A DNA stretch of 64,000 nt from contig NZ_CP018725.1 in the NCBI RefSeq assembly GCF_001908725.1, forward strand, positions 1,302,001 to 1,366,000. Direction: 5' to 3'. The position numbers and the translations under genes are program-made. This DNA comes from Xanthomonas vesicatoria ATCC 35937. Lineage in GTDB: Bacteria > Pseudomonadota > Gammaproteobacteria > Xanthomonadales > Xanthomonadaceae. Shown piece by piece: positions 8,417 through 17,804 of this stretch. Each line of letters starts with the position of its first letter. Within the stretch, counting starts at the first letter, position 1. Below the pieces are notes generated by a model. The model was not told the DNA's origin, did no database searches, and saw only the letters and a program-made list of their open reading frames with translations.

Positions 8417-9793
8417 CTAGCGCGTACGCATCCGCCGGGCCAACTCGCTGACCAACGCGATGCTGGCAGTGAGTCCCACCATCGACAGGAATTGCGCGCG
8501 GGTGTCAGGCGAAGACGCCAGCAACGCGAAGATCACCGCCAGGATCGCCAACGCCAGCAACGTCAGCACCGGATACCCACGCATGCGGAACGGCAAGGCG
8601 ATGCCTGCGCGGTCAGCGCGCGCGCGCAGGATCAACTGCGACAGCAGCGAGATGGTCCACACCAGCAGGCAGGTGGCGCCGACGATATTGAGCAGCATCG
8701 GCAGTACCTTGCCCGGATACAACAACTCCAGCACCGCCGCTGCAAAACCGAACAGCACGCTGGCGATTACCGCCGTCAGCGGCACTTGCTGGCGACTGGT
8801 ATTGCCCAGCCAACGCGGCGCCTCACCCCGCTGGGCCAGCGAGAAGATCATGCGCGAGGCCCCGTAAAGGTTGGCATTGAGCGCCGACAACAGCGCCACC
8901 ACCGCCACCAGCGTGATGCCGGTCGCCGCGCCGGGAATCCGCGCCACTTCCAGCACGGCGGCGAACGGCGAACTCAGCGCCGCGCTGGTCCACGGCACTA
9001 CGGCCACGATCACGCTGATCGACCCGATGTAGAACACCAGGATGCGCCAGGCCACGGTGCGGATGGTGCGCGCCAGGCTACGCCCCGGGTCGGCGGTTTC
9101 AGCCGCCGCCACTGCCACGATCTCGGTGCCGCCGAAGGCGAATACCACCACCAGCAATGCGGTGCCCACGCCGGCCAGGCCCTTGGGCGCGAACCCGCCG
9201 TGCTGGGTGAAATTGGACAACCCCGGCGATGCCACGCCCGGCAGCAAGCCCGCCAGCAACGCGCAGCCGATCAACAGGAAGATCACGATGGCGACCACCT
9301 TGAGGATGGCGAACCAGAATTCGAACTCGCCGAAATTACGCACGCCCAAGAGATTGATCACGGTGAAGGTGGCCATGAAGATCGACGCCAGCATCGGCAC
9401 CGGCAAGGCCGGCCACACCGTCGCCAGCAGACTGGCCGCGCCTACCGCCTCGGCGGCGATCACCACCACGATCTGCAACCACCACAGCCAGCCCACGGTT
9501 GCACCGGCGGTCGGCCCCATCGCATCGGCCGCGTACACCGAAAAGGCGCCGCTGGCCGGCTTGGCCGCAGCCATCTCGCCGAGCGCGTTCATCACGATGA
9601 TCACCAGCGCACCGGCAATCAGATAGGACACCAGCACGGCCGGGCCGGCCGCATGGATGCCCACCCCCGAGCCCAGGAACAACCCGGCGCCGATCGCCGT
9701 GCCCAGGCCCATCATCATCAATTGCCGCGGTTTCAAGGCATGGCGCAATGCGGGCGCAGCGGTCTCAGCAACAGGATCGGTCGGAAGCGACAT
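8417..9793 (-). CDS. Amino acid permease, APC superfamily
   Basis: A 458-residue inner-membrane transporter with about twelve helices. The N-terminus has the amino-acid-permease hallmark RQLMMMGLGTAIGAGLFLGSG (first helix with the unwound GLFLGSG substrate site), followed by NALGEMAAAKPASGAFSVYA. FGGTEIVAVAAAETADPGRS is also typical of the GABA/proline/lysine permease group. The reading frame extends to 10144, but that extension is Cys/Arg-rich and lacks family similarity; the ATG at 9793 puts the first helix at the usual place. The substrate is unknown. It stands alone on the minus strand, possibly followed by cydAB after a 367-bp gap. Confidence 0.88.
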   Translation of the reverse strand: MSLPTDPVAETAAPALRHALKPRQLMMMGLGTAIGAGLFLGSGVGIHAAGPAVLVSYLIAGALVIIVMNALGEMAAAKPASGAFSVYAADAMGPTAGATVGWLWWLQIVVVIAAEAVGAASLLATVWPALPVPMLASIFMATFTVINLLGVRNFGEFEFWFAILKVVAIVIFLLIGCALLAGLLPGVASPGLSNFTQHGGFAPKGLAGVGTALLVVVFAFGGTEIVAVAAAETADPGRSLARTIRTVAWRILVFYIGSISVIVAVVPWTSAALSSPFAAVLEVARIPGAATGITLVAVVALLSALNANLYGASRMIFSLAQRGEAPRWLGNTSRQQVPLTAVIASVLFGFAAAVLELLYPGKVLPMLLNIVGATCLLVWTISLLSQLILRARADRAGIALPFRMRGYPVLTLLALAILAVIFALLASSPDTRAQFLSMVGLTASIALVSELARRMRTR

Positions 9794-10271
9794 GGACGGG
9801 ATCGGGAAGGTGGTAACGCGACACGATACCGCGTCATGACGCCGGCCGCGCCTCTTGACGAAGACGCCCAAGCCAGGCTGACGGCGCGGCTGCGTCGTCG
9901 ACAGCGCGTCCTCCCCTCCAAGGCAGTAGCCCAAGGACATACCAATGCACGACGCGCGCTCGCCATGCTGCAGTGCACACTCACCGATGGTACAAGCAGC
10001 GGCAGTCTTGCACTCGCCAAGACAACAGCCGCATCGATCGGTGTGAACACGGCGCTGCGACGTGGCGCCCTCGCCGAGCGCGCTCATCGAAGTCACCCCA
10101 ACCACGCCGTGATCTCGTACCGCAATACTTATCTGCGGCGCCATTGCTTACCGCCCGGCGGCGATGCGCAGCCGTCATCGTCCTTCGTCTTCCAACTGGC
10201 GTCTCGCCACGGCGCGTGGCTACGTCAGACCCCGCAGAACGACGTGACCGGCGCCATTGCCACACATAAGA
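9794..10271. other. Intergenic region between the permease start and the pectate lyase terminator
   Basis: Non-coding in appearance. It should hold the permease promoter (minus strand). Open frames crossing it are extensions or shadows of the permease frame. Confidence 0.35.
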
Positions 10272-10296
10272 AGATCCCCGGCAGTGCCGGGGATCT
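10272..10296 (-). terminator. Terminator hairpin of the pectate lyase gene
   Basis: A perfect inverted repeat, AGATCCCCGGCA / TGCCGGGGATCT, separated by one base lies 24 bp past the pectate lyase stop. Read on the minus strand it is a 10-bp GC-rich stem with a short loop, followed by a moderately T-rich stretch (TTCTTATGT). It is well placed as an intrinsic terminator. Confidence 0.75.
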
Positions 10297-10320
10297 GAAG
10301 ACGTCCTGCTGCGCCGGCGC

Positions 10321-11382
10321 TTATTCCGCCAGATTCTTGCCCGCCCCTGCGGTGGCGATCACCTTGGCCTTGACCTGCGCAGCCGGCGTGACGGTGTAAA
10401 TGTAGCCAAGCGATTCCGGGAACACCTTGGAGCTGATCCAGTTGGTGGCATTGGCGTAGGGCTTGCTGCCATCCGGCGTGCCCCAGGTGATGCCGCTGCC
10501 GACGTAGTTGTTGATCAGGTCCCAATAGCCGATCTCGCTGCTGTCGCGCGAGGTCACCGGGTTCTTGATGTTCTCGAAGTAGTTGGACTCGATCTTGGCC
10601 ACGCCGCCCATGCGCACGTTGATGCCGGAGGTGCTGACATTGTTGAAGTAGTTGTTGTAGATGTGGCTTAACCCGCGACGCTGCAACGGCACGCGCGAAT
10701 CCACGTTCTCGAAGCGGTTGTGGTGATAGGTGGTGCGCGCGGCCGAGTTCTTGGTGTCGCTATCGCTGTAGCCGTTGAGGGCGACCTTCTGATAGTTGTA
10801 GACGTAGTTGTAGGACACGGTGACGTGGTGCACACCCTTCTTCATGTCGATGCCGCCATCGAACGAGGCATCGCCAGCACCGGAGCACTTGGTCAACGAC
10901 GCGAACACGGTGTTGTGGTCGACCCAGATCTTGGACGGCTCGCCACTGGAGTTGCCTTCCAGCGAAATCGAATCGGCATCTTCGCCGCCTTGCAGCAGGC
11001 CGATGGTCATGTTCTGGATGATGACGTTATGCGCATTACCCACCACGCGCACCCCGAAGTTGGCCGCCGAGCCGTTGGCGCCCTTGATGGTGACATCGCT
11101 CTTGTTCTTGATCTGCACGGTCTTGGCTGGCAGCTTCCACTGCGCGCAAACATCCTTGATGGTGCCGAAGTCGAACTTGCCGGTGTAGTTGAGCACCAGA
11201 CCGCCACTCCCTGAGTAGCCATCGATGGCTGCCTGCATCGCTTCGAAGGTGGCCACGTTGACGGGTGTCTTGTTGCCGCCGCCGGTGGTGGCAGCGCCGT
11301 AACCGACCGGGCCGGCGATGGCGCTTGCAGCGCAGGCGGACAGTGCGAGCGCGAGTGCGCCCTGGAGCATCTTGCTGGTCAT
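10321..11382 (-). CDS. Secreted pectate lyase, polysaccharide lyase family 1
   Basis: An extracellular pectate lyase that cleaves polygalacturonate by beta-elimination, a plant cell-wall virulence factor. The 353-residue preprotein starts with a signal peptide (MTSKMLQGALALALSACAASAIAG). The parallel beta-helix shows vWvDH in KIWVDHNTV, the calcium site segment DGGIDMKKGVHHVTVSYN, and the catalytic-arginine motif SRVPLQRRG. A strong GGGAGAGG site precedes the ATG at 11382; the frame upstream of it lacks signal features. It is monocistronic with its own terminator. The start is AT-rich upstream (11480-11520), suggesting a dedicated promoter. Secretion by the type II pathway is typical for such enzymes and is inferred here. 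Confidence 0.93.
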   Translation of the reverse strand: MTSKMLQGALALALSACAASAIAGPVGYGAATTGGGNKTPVNVATFEAMQAAIDGYSGSGGLVLNYTGKFDFGTIKDVCAQWKLPAKTVQIKNKSDVTIKGANGSAANFGVRVVGNAHNVIIQNMTIGLLQGGEDADSISLEGNSSGEPSKIWVDHNTVFASLTKCSGAGDASFDGGIDMKKGVHHVTVSYNYVYNYQKVALNGYSDSDTKNSAARTTYHHNRFENVDSRVPLQRRGLSHIYNNYFNNVSTSGINVRMGGVAKIESNYFENIKNPVTSRDSSEIGYWDLINNYVGSGITWGTPDGSKPYANATNWISSKVFPESLGYIYTVTPAAQVKAKVIATAGAGKNLAE

Positions 11383-12271
11383 GCAGCCTCTCCCAAAGAA
11401 GTCGATAGGCGATGCGCGACGTCTGCACGATGGCAACGACGTCGGCAAAGCAGTGCGTGGGGGCCGCATTCTTCGCGCGATTTAAAACATAAAACAATTA
11501 TACATCTTTGAAACTTTGACGCACCACGGTGTTCTCTTTGCGGGACATGCAAAAGAGACAGCGAGAGACACGCAGGACAGGACACTGCCGTGCGTGCAGT
11601 CGAGGCATGCTCGAAGATGCCCACGTGCGCGCGCGCTACGTGCGAGCGCAGCTATGTCAGCGCAGGCTGCTATCCGGTTGCGTTGCTGCAACACGTTGAT
11701 TCAACCCGTTGCTGCAGTGCGATGTCCTGCGCCACCGCACGGGCGGCACATCACCGCCGTGCGGTGCGGCAGAGGACAAACCCATGCAGCATCGATGCAT
11801 CGCACCCGCATGACAGCGCTGAAGTGACGCGCACTTGCCGCAGACACGGCTTGCTCCGGCGCGTGCTGATGCCATGCCTGCGCAAGCCGCGCACTGTCGG
11901 ATCAGCCGGGGCGCTTGGCGATGGCGGGCTGACTCGGCCCACGTGACAGGCGCGCAACGCGCGCGACCGACAGTGCGTGGATCATGGAAGCCGATGACAC
12001 AGGGTGCGCAGCCTGCCTGGGCTGGAGTAGCGCCGCAAGCAGCGCATTGATCGAGCAGTGCAACCGCGTATCGTCGACGCACGCGATCGACACCTCGCCG
12101 AGCGTCCGTAGGGCGCTCTCAAACAACCAGCTGCACGCTCGGTGCGATGCACCGTTGCAACAGACTCGCGCAGCAATGCGCAACGCTCACGACTGTCACC
12201 GCGAACGCCAAGATCGCGTAACCGCAACGCCACCACGCAACAGGCAAGCTGCCCCCAAGCGGGGCCGCACC
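11383..12271. other. 889-bp intergenic region upstream of the pectate lyase
   Basis: No convincing gene. The AT-rich stretch at 11480-11520 is unusual for this genome and is the likely pectate lyase promoter (minus strand). I found no PIP box (TTCGC-N15-TTCGC on either strand) or clear Clp/CRP palindrome by eye. The rest, up to the end of pip, has many overlapping Arg/Ala-rich frames on both strands that are best read as noise or decayed sequence. Confidence 0.45.
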
Positions 12272-13213
12272 TCACACGGCGCGGTTCACCAACCCCGACG
12301 CGTGCGTAAGCTCGCCGCCCGGCCAGGGGGTGTGATCCTCGAGAAAATCGCCGACCAGCCGCATGCAGGCCGCCCGTTCTTCTACGTGCGGCATATGGCT
12401 TGAGTTGGCGAACACGTGCCAATGTGCGTCCGGAATCAGCCGCGCGTATGGCTCAACAGTTTCCGGCGTGGCTTCGTCGTACTTGCCCGACAGCACCAGC
12501 GTCGGCGCCATGATGCGGTGCAGCCGCTCGATGATGCTCCAGTTACGCAGGCTGCCTACCACGTGGAATTCGGTTGGCCCGTTCATGGCGTGATACACCG
12601 TCGGGTCGGCATCGATCGCGACGAACGTGCGCGCCACTTCCTCCGGCCATGGAACCAGGCGGCACACATGCTGCGCGTAGAACGCCTGGCTGGCCGCCCG
12701 ATAGTCGGGGTGATCCAGCGTACCGGCCGCCTCGTGCTCGTCCAATGCAGCCTGTACCTGCTCGGGCAGGCCGGCACGCAGGCGTAGCGCTGCCGCCCGC
12801 CACAAGCCCATCGACGCTGGCGAATTGGCGATCACCAGCGCTCGCAACCCGCTGGGCCGACGCACCGCATGTTCGGCCGCCAGCATCCCGCCCCACGACT
12901 GCCCGAGCAGGGCGTATTGCGAGAGGCCCAAGGACTCGATCAGCGTCTGCAATTCGTCCAAAAACAGCCCGACCGTCCAGAACGCCGGATCCGCGTTGGG
13001 AAGATGCGTTGAGCGGCCATTGCCAAGCTGGTCGTAATGAATCACCGCACGACCATTGCCGGCCAGGTCTTTGAAGCTGTCGACATAGTCATGCGTGCAG
13101 CCCGGTCCGCCGTGCACGACCACCAGGGGGTAGGCATCGCTACGCAGGTCGCCGCTGATGCGGTACCAGGTGCGATAGCCGCGAAATTGGACATACCCTT
13201 CGGTGGACTGCAT
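12272..13213 (-). CDS. pip: Proline iminopeptidase, plant-inducible virulence peptidase
   Basis: A cytoplasmic alpha/beta hydrolase that removes N-terminal proline from peptides. The 313-residue product has the family oxyanion motif [12 protein letters not shown], the nucleophile elbow [11 protein letters not shown] and a late catalytic His in [10 protein letters not shown]. It is downstream of and co-oriented with the LuxR solo xccR, with a lux box in its promoter. In X. campestris this pip gene is known to be activated by XccR in response to plant compounds and to contribute to virulence. I chose ATG 13213: the ATG at 13264 would start only nine bases from the lux box, leaving no room for a promoter. 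Confidence 0.9.
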   Translation of the reverse strand: MQSTEGYVQFRGYRTWYRISGDLRSDAYPLVVVHGGPGCTHDYVDSFKDLAGNGRAVIHYDQLGNGRSTHLPNADPAFWTVGLFLDELQTLIESLGLSQYALLGQSWGGMLAAEHAVRRPSGLRALVIANSPASMGLWRAAALRLRAGLPEQVQAALDEHEAAGTLDHPDYRAASQAFYAQHVCRLVPWPEEVARTFVAIDADPTVYHAMNGPTEFHVVGSLRNWSIIERLHRIMAPTLVLSGKYDEATPETVEPYARLIPDAHWHVFANSSHMPHVEERAACMRLVGDFLEDHTPWPGGELTHASGLVNRAV

Positions 13214-13614
13214 GACCTGCGCCTGCTCGGCAATGATGAGCGCCGAGCCTAGCGGGCAGTCCACTTCGCGTTAACTGGCAAATGTCACAGGTTTGCGGCG
13301 TTTTCGGGGCAGTGTTCGTGGCTTGCGCGTTGGACGGGCTTCGAACTATCTCTTGGCAGCACGGGTGATTGTGCCGACCAATGACACGCCCGATGTTCGA
13401 GGTCGGCGACTATCGGCTCGGTCACTGCAACTGACGTGGCGTGCAACGGGAGCAAGCCCTTCAAGGCCACCGCCGCACTGTCCTCGCCTGCGCTGCCAAC
13501 ACGTCAGCAGCCGCATCTAAGCCTGAGTAACGCGGCGCGGGTCATTGGGAGCGTCGATCGCCGCGCATCGATGCGTATATGCAGCCAATGCCACCAACAG
13601 CGACGGCAATACGC
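13214..13614. other. pip promoter region, between xccR and pip
   Basis: 401 bp between the xccR stop and the pip start. The part nearest pip holds the lux box; nothing else is recognisable. The length implies pip has its own promoter rather than relying on read-through from xccR. Confidence 0.6.
13273..13292 (-). promoter_or_regulatory. lux box in the pip promoter
   Basis: Read on the minus strand the site is ACCTGTGACATTTGCCAGTT. It is an imperfect dyad with the CT-N12-AG spacing typical of LuxR-family operators, 60 bp upstream of the chosen pip ATG, where an activator overlapping a -35 element would sit. The gene directly upstream encodes the LuxR solo. Published work on Xanthomonas describes such a box in the pip promoter; that this one is functional is inferred. 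Confidence 0.8.
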
Positions 13615-14379
13615 CTACGGCTCCAGCAAGCGATAGTGCATACCGCGCACCACCGCCTCGACGCGATTGCGTGCGCCCAGTTTGCGCGCGGCTGAATTCA
13701 AATGCAGGTTCACTGTGGCGGTGGACCGATTGAGCGCGGCAGCGATGCTTTTGGCGGTCAGCCCCTTGGCCGAGTACTGCAGGCATTCGCGCTCGCGCCG
13801 GGTCAACGCGATGTGGTGACAGCGTCGCTCCTGCGGGTCCAGCAGTTCCTGCGCGCGCGCCTGAAATGCATGGGCAAGCAGCAAAAACGGCGAAAGCTGT
13901 GCTTCGGCCAGGCGCGGCGCTTCGGCGGCAACCGCATCCACCGCGCCACTGAGCGTGGCAAACGCGCCGCCAGGCAGATGCAGCGGCACCGTGACACCGT
14001 TACCCATCCCGCTATCGCACAGATAGCGCGTCACCTGACGGTGCTGCGCGCCGACGTATTCCACCCCTGGTCGGTTGCCGTCGGTGCGGTACGACCACAC
14101 GAAGGGCGTGGTGCGGCGCGTTGCGCGCTGCTGAACGGGGTCATGTTGGTAGTAACCGTGTTCGCACCAGACATGCTGCATATCGCCGGGCGCATTGCGC
14201 TGCATGAACACTGTTGGGGTGATCAGCCCGCCTTCCATGCTTAGCGGCACCGGCGCGTAGTCGTAGACCAGCGACTGGAAGCCGAGCGCGCAGACGTCGC
14301 CGAACACCCGGTCCAGACAGGCATCGAGCGTGTGCAGTGCCTGCAGATCGCGGCCCAGGCTGGCCAGAGTGTCGAACAT
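13615..14379 (-). CDS. xccR: LuxR solo, plant-signal-responsive regulator (XccR/OryR type)
   Basis: A 254-residue LuxR-family activator with an N-terminal autoinducer-binding-like domain (about 15-165) and a C-terminal GerE helix-turn-helix (LTRRERECLQYSAKGLTAKSIA, then VNLHLNSAARKLGARNR). Numbered on TraR, the invariant D70, P71 and W85 are present (here D80, P81, W95). However W57 and Y61 are replaced by Met67 and Trp71. This W57M/Y61W pair defines the subfamily that senses plant-derived molecules instead of acyl-homoserine lactones. No luxI gene is in the window. The frame stays open upstream, but the ATG at 14379 aligns with family N-termini. Confidence 0.93.
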   Translation of the reverse strand: MFDTLASLGRDLQALHTLDACLDRVFGDVCALGFQSLVYDYAPVPLSMEGGLITPTVFMQRNAPGDMQHVWCEHGYYQHDPVQQRATRRTTPFVWSYRTDGNRPGVEYVGAQHRQVTRYLCDSGMGNGVTVPLHLPGGAFATLSGAVDAVAAEAPRLAEAQLSPFLLLAHAFQARAQELLDPQERRCHHIALTRRERECLQYSAKGLTAKSIAAALNRSTATVNLHLNSAARKLGARNRVEAVVRGMHYRLLEP

Positions 14380-14405
14380 GGGGATCCTTCGTCGCAGTTG
14401 ACGCC

Positions 14406-14422
14406 GCTGGATGACATCCAGC
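14406..14422. promoter_or_regulatory. Perfect 17-bp inverted repeat in the xccR/permease divergent promoter
   Basis: GCTGGATGACATCCAGC is a perfect dyad with one central base, 27 bp upstream of the xccR ATG and 144 bp upstream of the divergent permease. Its spacing (CT-N11-AG) is one base short of a canonical lux box. It could be an operator for XccR itself or for another regulator. Confidence 0.45.
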
Positions 14423-14565
14423 ACGGAAAACCTAGCACTTTTACCAATGGATGGGCTTGCCGGCCACATTATCGTCACAATGCCGGTCACACAGCTGCAG
14501 CGCAGCATCGGCCCCACGGACCGCGCGCCTGCGGCGACCGTGCCTTCCTTACAGCGGACACTTGC

Positions 14566-15948
14566 ATGACCGAGACACCCGGCCGCGACGATGCGGCAGA
14601 GCTGGAACGCTTTGGCTACGCGCAGGAACTCAAGCGCCAGCTCACGCTGAAGGATCTGCTGATCTACGGCCTGGTGTTCATGGTGCCGACCGCGCCGTTT
14701 TCGATCTTCGGTGGCGTATTCGACATCAGCGCGGGCATGGTGCCACTGACGTATCTGCTGGGCTTCGTGGCGATGCTGTTCACCGCCTTGAGCTACCAGC
14801 AGATGTCGCAGGCGTTTCCGGTGGCCGGCTCGGTGTATGCGTATGTCGGCCGTGGGTTGAGCAGCGGCATGGGCTTTCTGGCCGGCTGGGCGATCCTGCT
14901 CGATTACCTGCTGGTGCCCACCCTGCTCTACGTGGTTGGCGCCAACGCCATGCACAACGTGTTGCCCGCGGTGCCGCAACCGGCATGGATCGCGTTCTTC
15001 GTGGTGCTCAATACCGTGGTCAATCTGCGTGGCATCGAAACGACGGCGCGGGCGAACCGGTTTTTCTTGTATGCGCAGCTGGTAGTGCTGGCGGTGTTCG
15101 TGGTGCTGGCGACGCTGGCGATCCAGCGCGGCGTCAATGGCGCGCAGTGGAATTTGCGCCCCTTCTACAATCCGCAGGCGTTTTCGCCGCAGCTGATCTT
15201 CAGCGCACTGTCGGTGGCGGTGGTGTCGTTTCTGGGCTTCGATGCGATCTCCACGCTGTCGGAAGAAACGCGTGGCGGCAACCGCGTGGTGGGCCGCGCC
15301 ACCTTGCTGGCCTTGTTGCTGGTCGCCGGACTATTCGTCTTGCAGACCTGGCTGGCCGCACTGCTGCAACCCACCCTGCTGCGCTACCCCAATGAACAGG
15401 CATCCAACGATGCGTTCTTCGAAATCGGCCATCTGATCGCCGGGCCGTGGCTGCAGATCGTCATTGCGCTCACGGTGGCGATCAGTGCGGCAATCGCCAA
15501 CGCATTGGTAGCCCAAGCGGCAACTTCGCGGCTGCTGTTCGCCATGGCGCGCGACCGCCAGTTACCGGCGTTCCTGCGCTACATCCATCCACGCACCGGG
15601 GTGCCGCAACGCGCCATCCTGCTGGTGGCAGCGTTGAGCATGGTGCTGGGGGAGGTGTTTGTCGGCCAGATCGCGCTGCTGTCGTCGCTGTGCAACGTCG
15701 GTGCGCTGACAGCATTCGTGCTGTTGCATCTCGCGGTGCTCTGGCACTTTCGCAGCCAGCGCCGGGTCGTGTTGCATGGCGTGGTGCCGCTGATCGGCAG
15801 CGTGATCCTGGCCTACGTCTTGATCAACGCCGACCGGCATGCGCAGCTCGGCGGTAGCGCATGGATGGTGGTGGGGGTGTGCGTGTTGGTGTTCCTGAAA
15901 CTCAGTGGCCGCTCGACCGAGTTCCGCGCCAGCGACGCGGTGGAATAG
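14566..15948 (+). CDS. APC-superfamily amino acid/amine permease beside xccR
   Basis: A 460-residue membrane transporter with about twelve helices. The first helix region is KDLLIYGLVFMVPTAPFSIFGGVFDISAGMVPLTYL, followed by QMSQAFPVAGSVYAYVGRGLSSGMGFLAGW and SFLGFDAISTLSEETRGG, all typical of the APC superfamily. It is divergent from xccR with 186 bp between starts. Related LuxR-solo loci in Pseudomonas (PipR) also carry transporters and peptidases for the inducing plant-related compound. A role in taking up the XccR inducer or Pip products is therefore plausible but inferred. The open frame upstream of this ATG is not family-like. Confidence 0.87.
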   Translation: MTETPGRDDAAELERFGYAQELKRQLTLKDLLIYGLVFMVPTAPFSIFGGVFDISAGMVPLTYLLGFVAMLFTALSYQQMSQAFPVAGSVYAYVGRGLSSGMGFLAGWAILLDYLLVPTLLYVVGANAMHNVLPAVPQPAWIAFFVVLNTVVNLRGIETTARANRFFLYAQLVVLAVFVVLATLAIQRGVNGAQWNLRPFYNPQAFSPQLIFSALSVAVVSFLGFDAISTLSEETRGGNRVVGRATLLALLLVAGLFVLQTWLAALLQPTLLRYPNEQASNDAFFEIGHLIAGPWLQIVIALTVAISAAIANALVAQAATSRLLFAMARDRQLPAFLRYIHPRTGVPQRAILLVAALSMVLGEVFVGQIALLSSLCNVGALTAFVLLHLAVLWHFRSQRRVVLHGVVPLIGSVILAYVLINADRHAQLGGSAWMVVGVCVLVFLKLSGRSTEFRASDAVE

Positions 15949-16388
15949 CGCTTCGCGTACGGTGTTGAGCGCTATGTGTTGTCTGTCGCGCAGCGCGCAC
16001 CACGCACGCGCTGCAGGGCGTGAGACCGTTGCAACCATTCATTCCGCTCGAACGCGATAGGCCGTGATGCATGCGCCGCACGCACAGGTGGCAACCTGCG
16101 TGGTCGCGTTGCCAGTTTTCCTAACGTCCTGCAGCAGCAGTGCTGTGCACGCACGCCTACACGTGCGCTGGCGCATGCCTACGCGCCGCTCCCCTGTTAT
16201 CGCACATGCGATGCAGTCCATCGATGTGCGCATAAGCGATTTTATTTTAATTGATCGCCCATCTCTGAACGAGATTTTCAGCACATATTCAGTTGTAGAC
16301 ATTCGCTAGTCTCGTTCGGCGCCAACGATGGCGCCGCAGGGTGTGGCCCCCGCCGCAGCCTGCCGTTCCCTGACGAGAAGGACTACCC
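15949..16388. other. Promoter region of the secreted protease
   Basis: 440 bp between the permease stop and the protease start. The stretch 16230-16310 is markedly AT-rich (for example GCGATTTTATTTTAATTGAT) and likely holds the protease promoter. No known operator could be assigned by eye. Confidence 0.45.
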
Positions 16389-17786
16389 ATGAATCGCAAG
16401 AATGCGTTGTACCTCGCGCTGCTCTCTGCTGTGTCCGGCGTTGCGCTGGCTGCGCCACCCACCGAGATGGATGCCGCACCGGTGAGTAGCGTGCCGCAGG
16501 CGGCCAAGCTCGGCGCGGCGACGTTGCAATCGGCCAGCCTGCGCGGCGGCATCATGCCAATGCGCGTGGCGCAATTGGCGGCCCCGAGCAGCAAGGAACT
16601 GGGGGCCGTACGCGAGCGCCGCATTGCGCAGGTCAAGCATGGGCAGCCGCTGCAGATCGGCTTTTCGCGTGCCGTGGCGCAGCCGTTGGTCAACCTGGCC
16701 AAGCTCGATTGGCAGATGGCCGGCGACGGCTCGCGCGTTGCGACCTTGAAGCTAAGCTCCGCGCAGGCCGCATCATTGCGGGCGGCCTTGGTGCTGCGGG
16801 GTGCCGGCGCAACACCGGGCGACCCGTCCAAGGTGACGCTGCGCTTTGCCGGCGACGATGGCCGCGTGTTCGAGCAATCCGGCGCCAGCTTCGTCGGCAC
16901 CGGCGATGCGATCGGCTGGTCGCCGACGGTGAGTGGCGAAAACCTGCTGGTCGAACTGTCGCTGCCGGCAGGCCTGTATCCGGAAAACTTCGGCCTCAGC
17001 GTTCCGCAATTGTCGCATCTGGATATCAGCCCCACCGCCAGCCCGCGCGACATGATGACCATTGCCATCGGCGAGAGCGATTCCTGCCAGAACGACATCG
17101 TGTGCCGCGCCAATCCCACCGCCGGCTTCACCAGCGCCGCAAAAGCGGTGGCACGCATGGTGTTCACCACCAGCCAGGGCTCGTTCCTGTGCAGCGGCAC
17201 CTTGCTCAACAACACCAACACGCCAAAGCGCAATCTGTTCTGGACCGCGGCGCACTGCATCAGCACGCAGACGGTGGCCAATACGTTGCAGACGTACTGG
17301 TTCTACGACGCGGCCAGCTGCAACGGCAACGCCGTGAGCTCGCAAGCAACCACGCTCACCGGCGGCGCGTTCCTGCGCCATGCCAACACCACGCGCGATA
17401 CCGCGCTGCTGGAACTGAAGACCGCACCGCCGAGCGGCGCATTCTATGCCGCCTGGAACAGCGCGGCGATCGGTGCCACCAGCACCTCGATCGTGGGCAT
17501 CCATCACCCCTCCGGTGACGTCAAGAAGTACTCGCTGGGCACGGTCAATGGGCTTAACACCTCCATCGACGGCAAGACCCCGCTGTATCGCGTGGTCTGG
17601 AACGATGGCGTCACCGAAGGCGGCTCGTCCGGCTCGGGGCTGTTCACCATCGCAAGCGGCGGTGCGTATCAGCTGCGCGGCGGTCTGTATGGCGGCTATT
17701 CGTATTGCACGGCGCAGACCGATCCGGATTACTACTCGCGCTTCTCCGACGTGTATTCGTCGATCTCGACGTACTTCGGGCAGTAA
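16389..17786 (+). CDS. Secreted trypsin-like serine protease (lysyl endopeptidase / Arg-C type)
   Basis: A 465-residue secreted preproprotease. It has a signal peptide (MNRKNALYLALLSAVSGVALAA), a propeptide of roughly 200 residues, and a chymotrypsin-fold domain. The catalytic triad can be read directly: His289 in WTAAHC, Asp337 in TTRDTALLEL and Ser414 in GGSSGSG. The paired cysteines (SCQNDIVC, FLCSG, AAHC, ASCNG) suit a disulfide-stabilised extracellular enzyme like Achromobacter lysyl endopeptidase or endoproteinase Arg-C. Specificity for Lys or Arg cannot be decided from the sequence. It is monocistronic and followed by a long hairpin. A role in plant tissue degradation is inference from family and context. 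Confidence 0.9.
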   Translation: MNRKNALYLALLSAVSGVALAAPPTEMDAAPVSSVPQAAKLGAATLQSASLRGGIMPMRVAQLAAPSSKELGAVRERRIAQVKHGQPLQIGFSRAVAQPLVNLAKLDWQMAGDGSRVATLKLSSAQAASLRAALVLRGAGATPGDPSKVTLRFAGDDGRVFEQSGASFVGTGDAIGWSPTVSGENLLVELSLPAGLYPENFGLSVPQLSHLDISPTASPRDMMTIAIGESDSCQNDIVCRANPTAGFTSAAKAVARMVFTTSQGSFLCSGTLLNNTNTPKRNLFWTAAHCISTQTVANTLQTYWFYDAASCNGNAVSSQATTLTGGAFLRHANTTRDTALLELKTAPPSGAFYAAWNSAAIGATSTSIVGIHHPSGDVKKYSLGTVNGLNTSIDGKTPLYRVVWNDGVTEGGSSGSGLFTIASGGAYQLRGGLYGGYSYCTAQTDPDYYSRFSDVYSSISTYFGQ

Positions 17787-17804
17787 CCCGAGCGTGGGCG
17801 ATCA

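Noticed and set aside
8120..10399. 759-codon plus-strand ORF opposite the amino acid permease
   Set aside because: His/Arg/Gln-rich antisense frame of a twelve-helix membrane protein.
11383..11560. PIP box or Clp site upstream of the pectate lyase
   Set aside because: No TTCGC-N15-TTCGC and no TGTGA-N6-TCACA dyad on either strand by eye.
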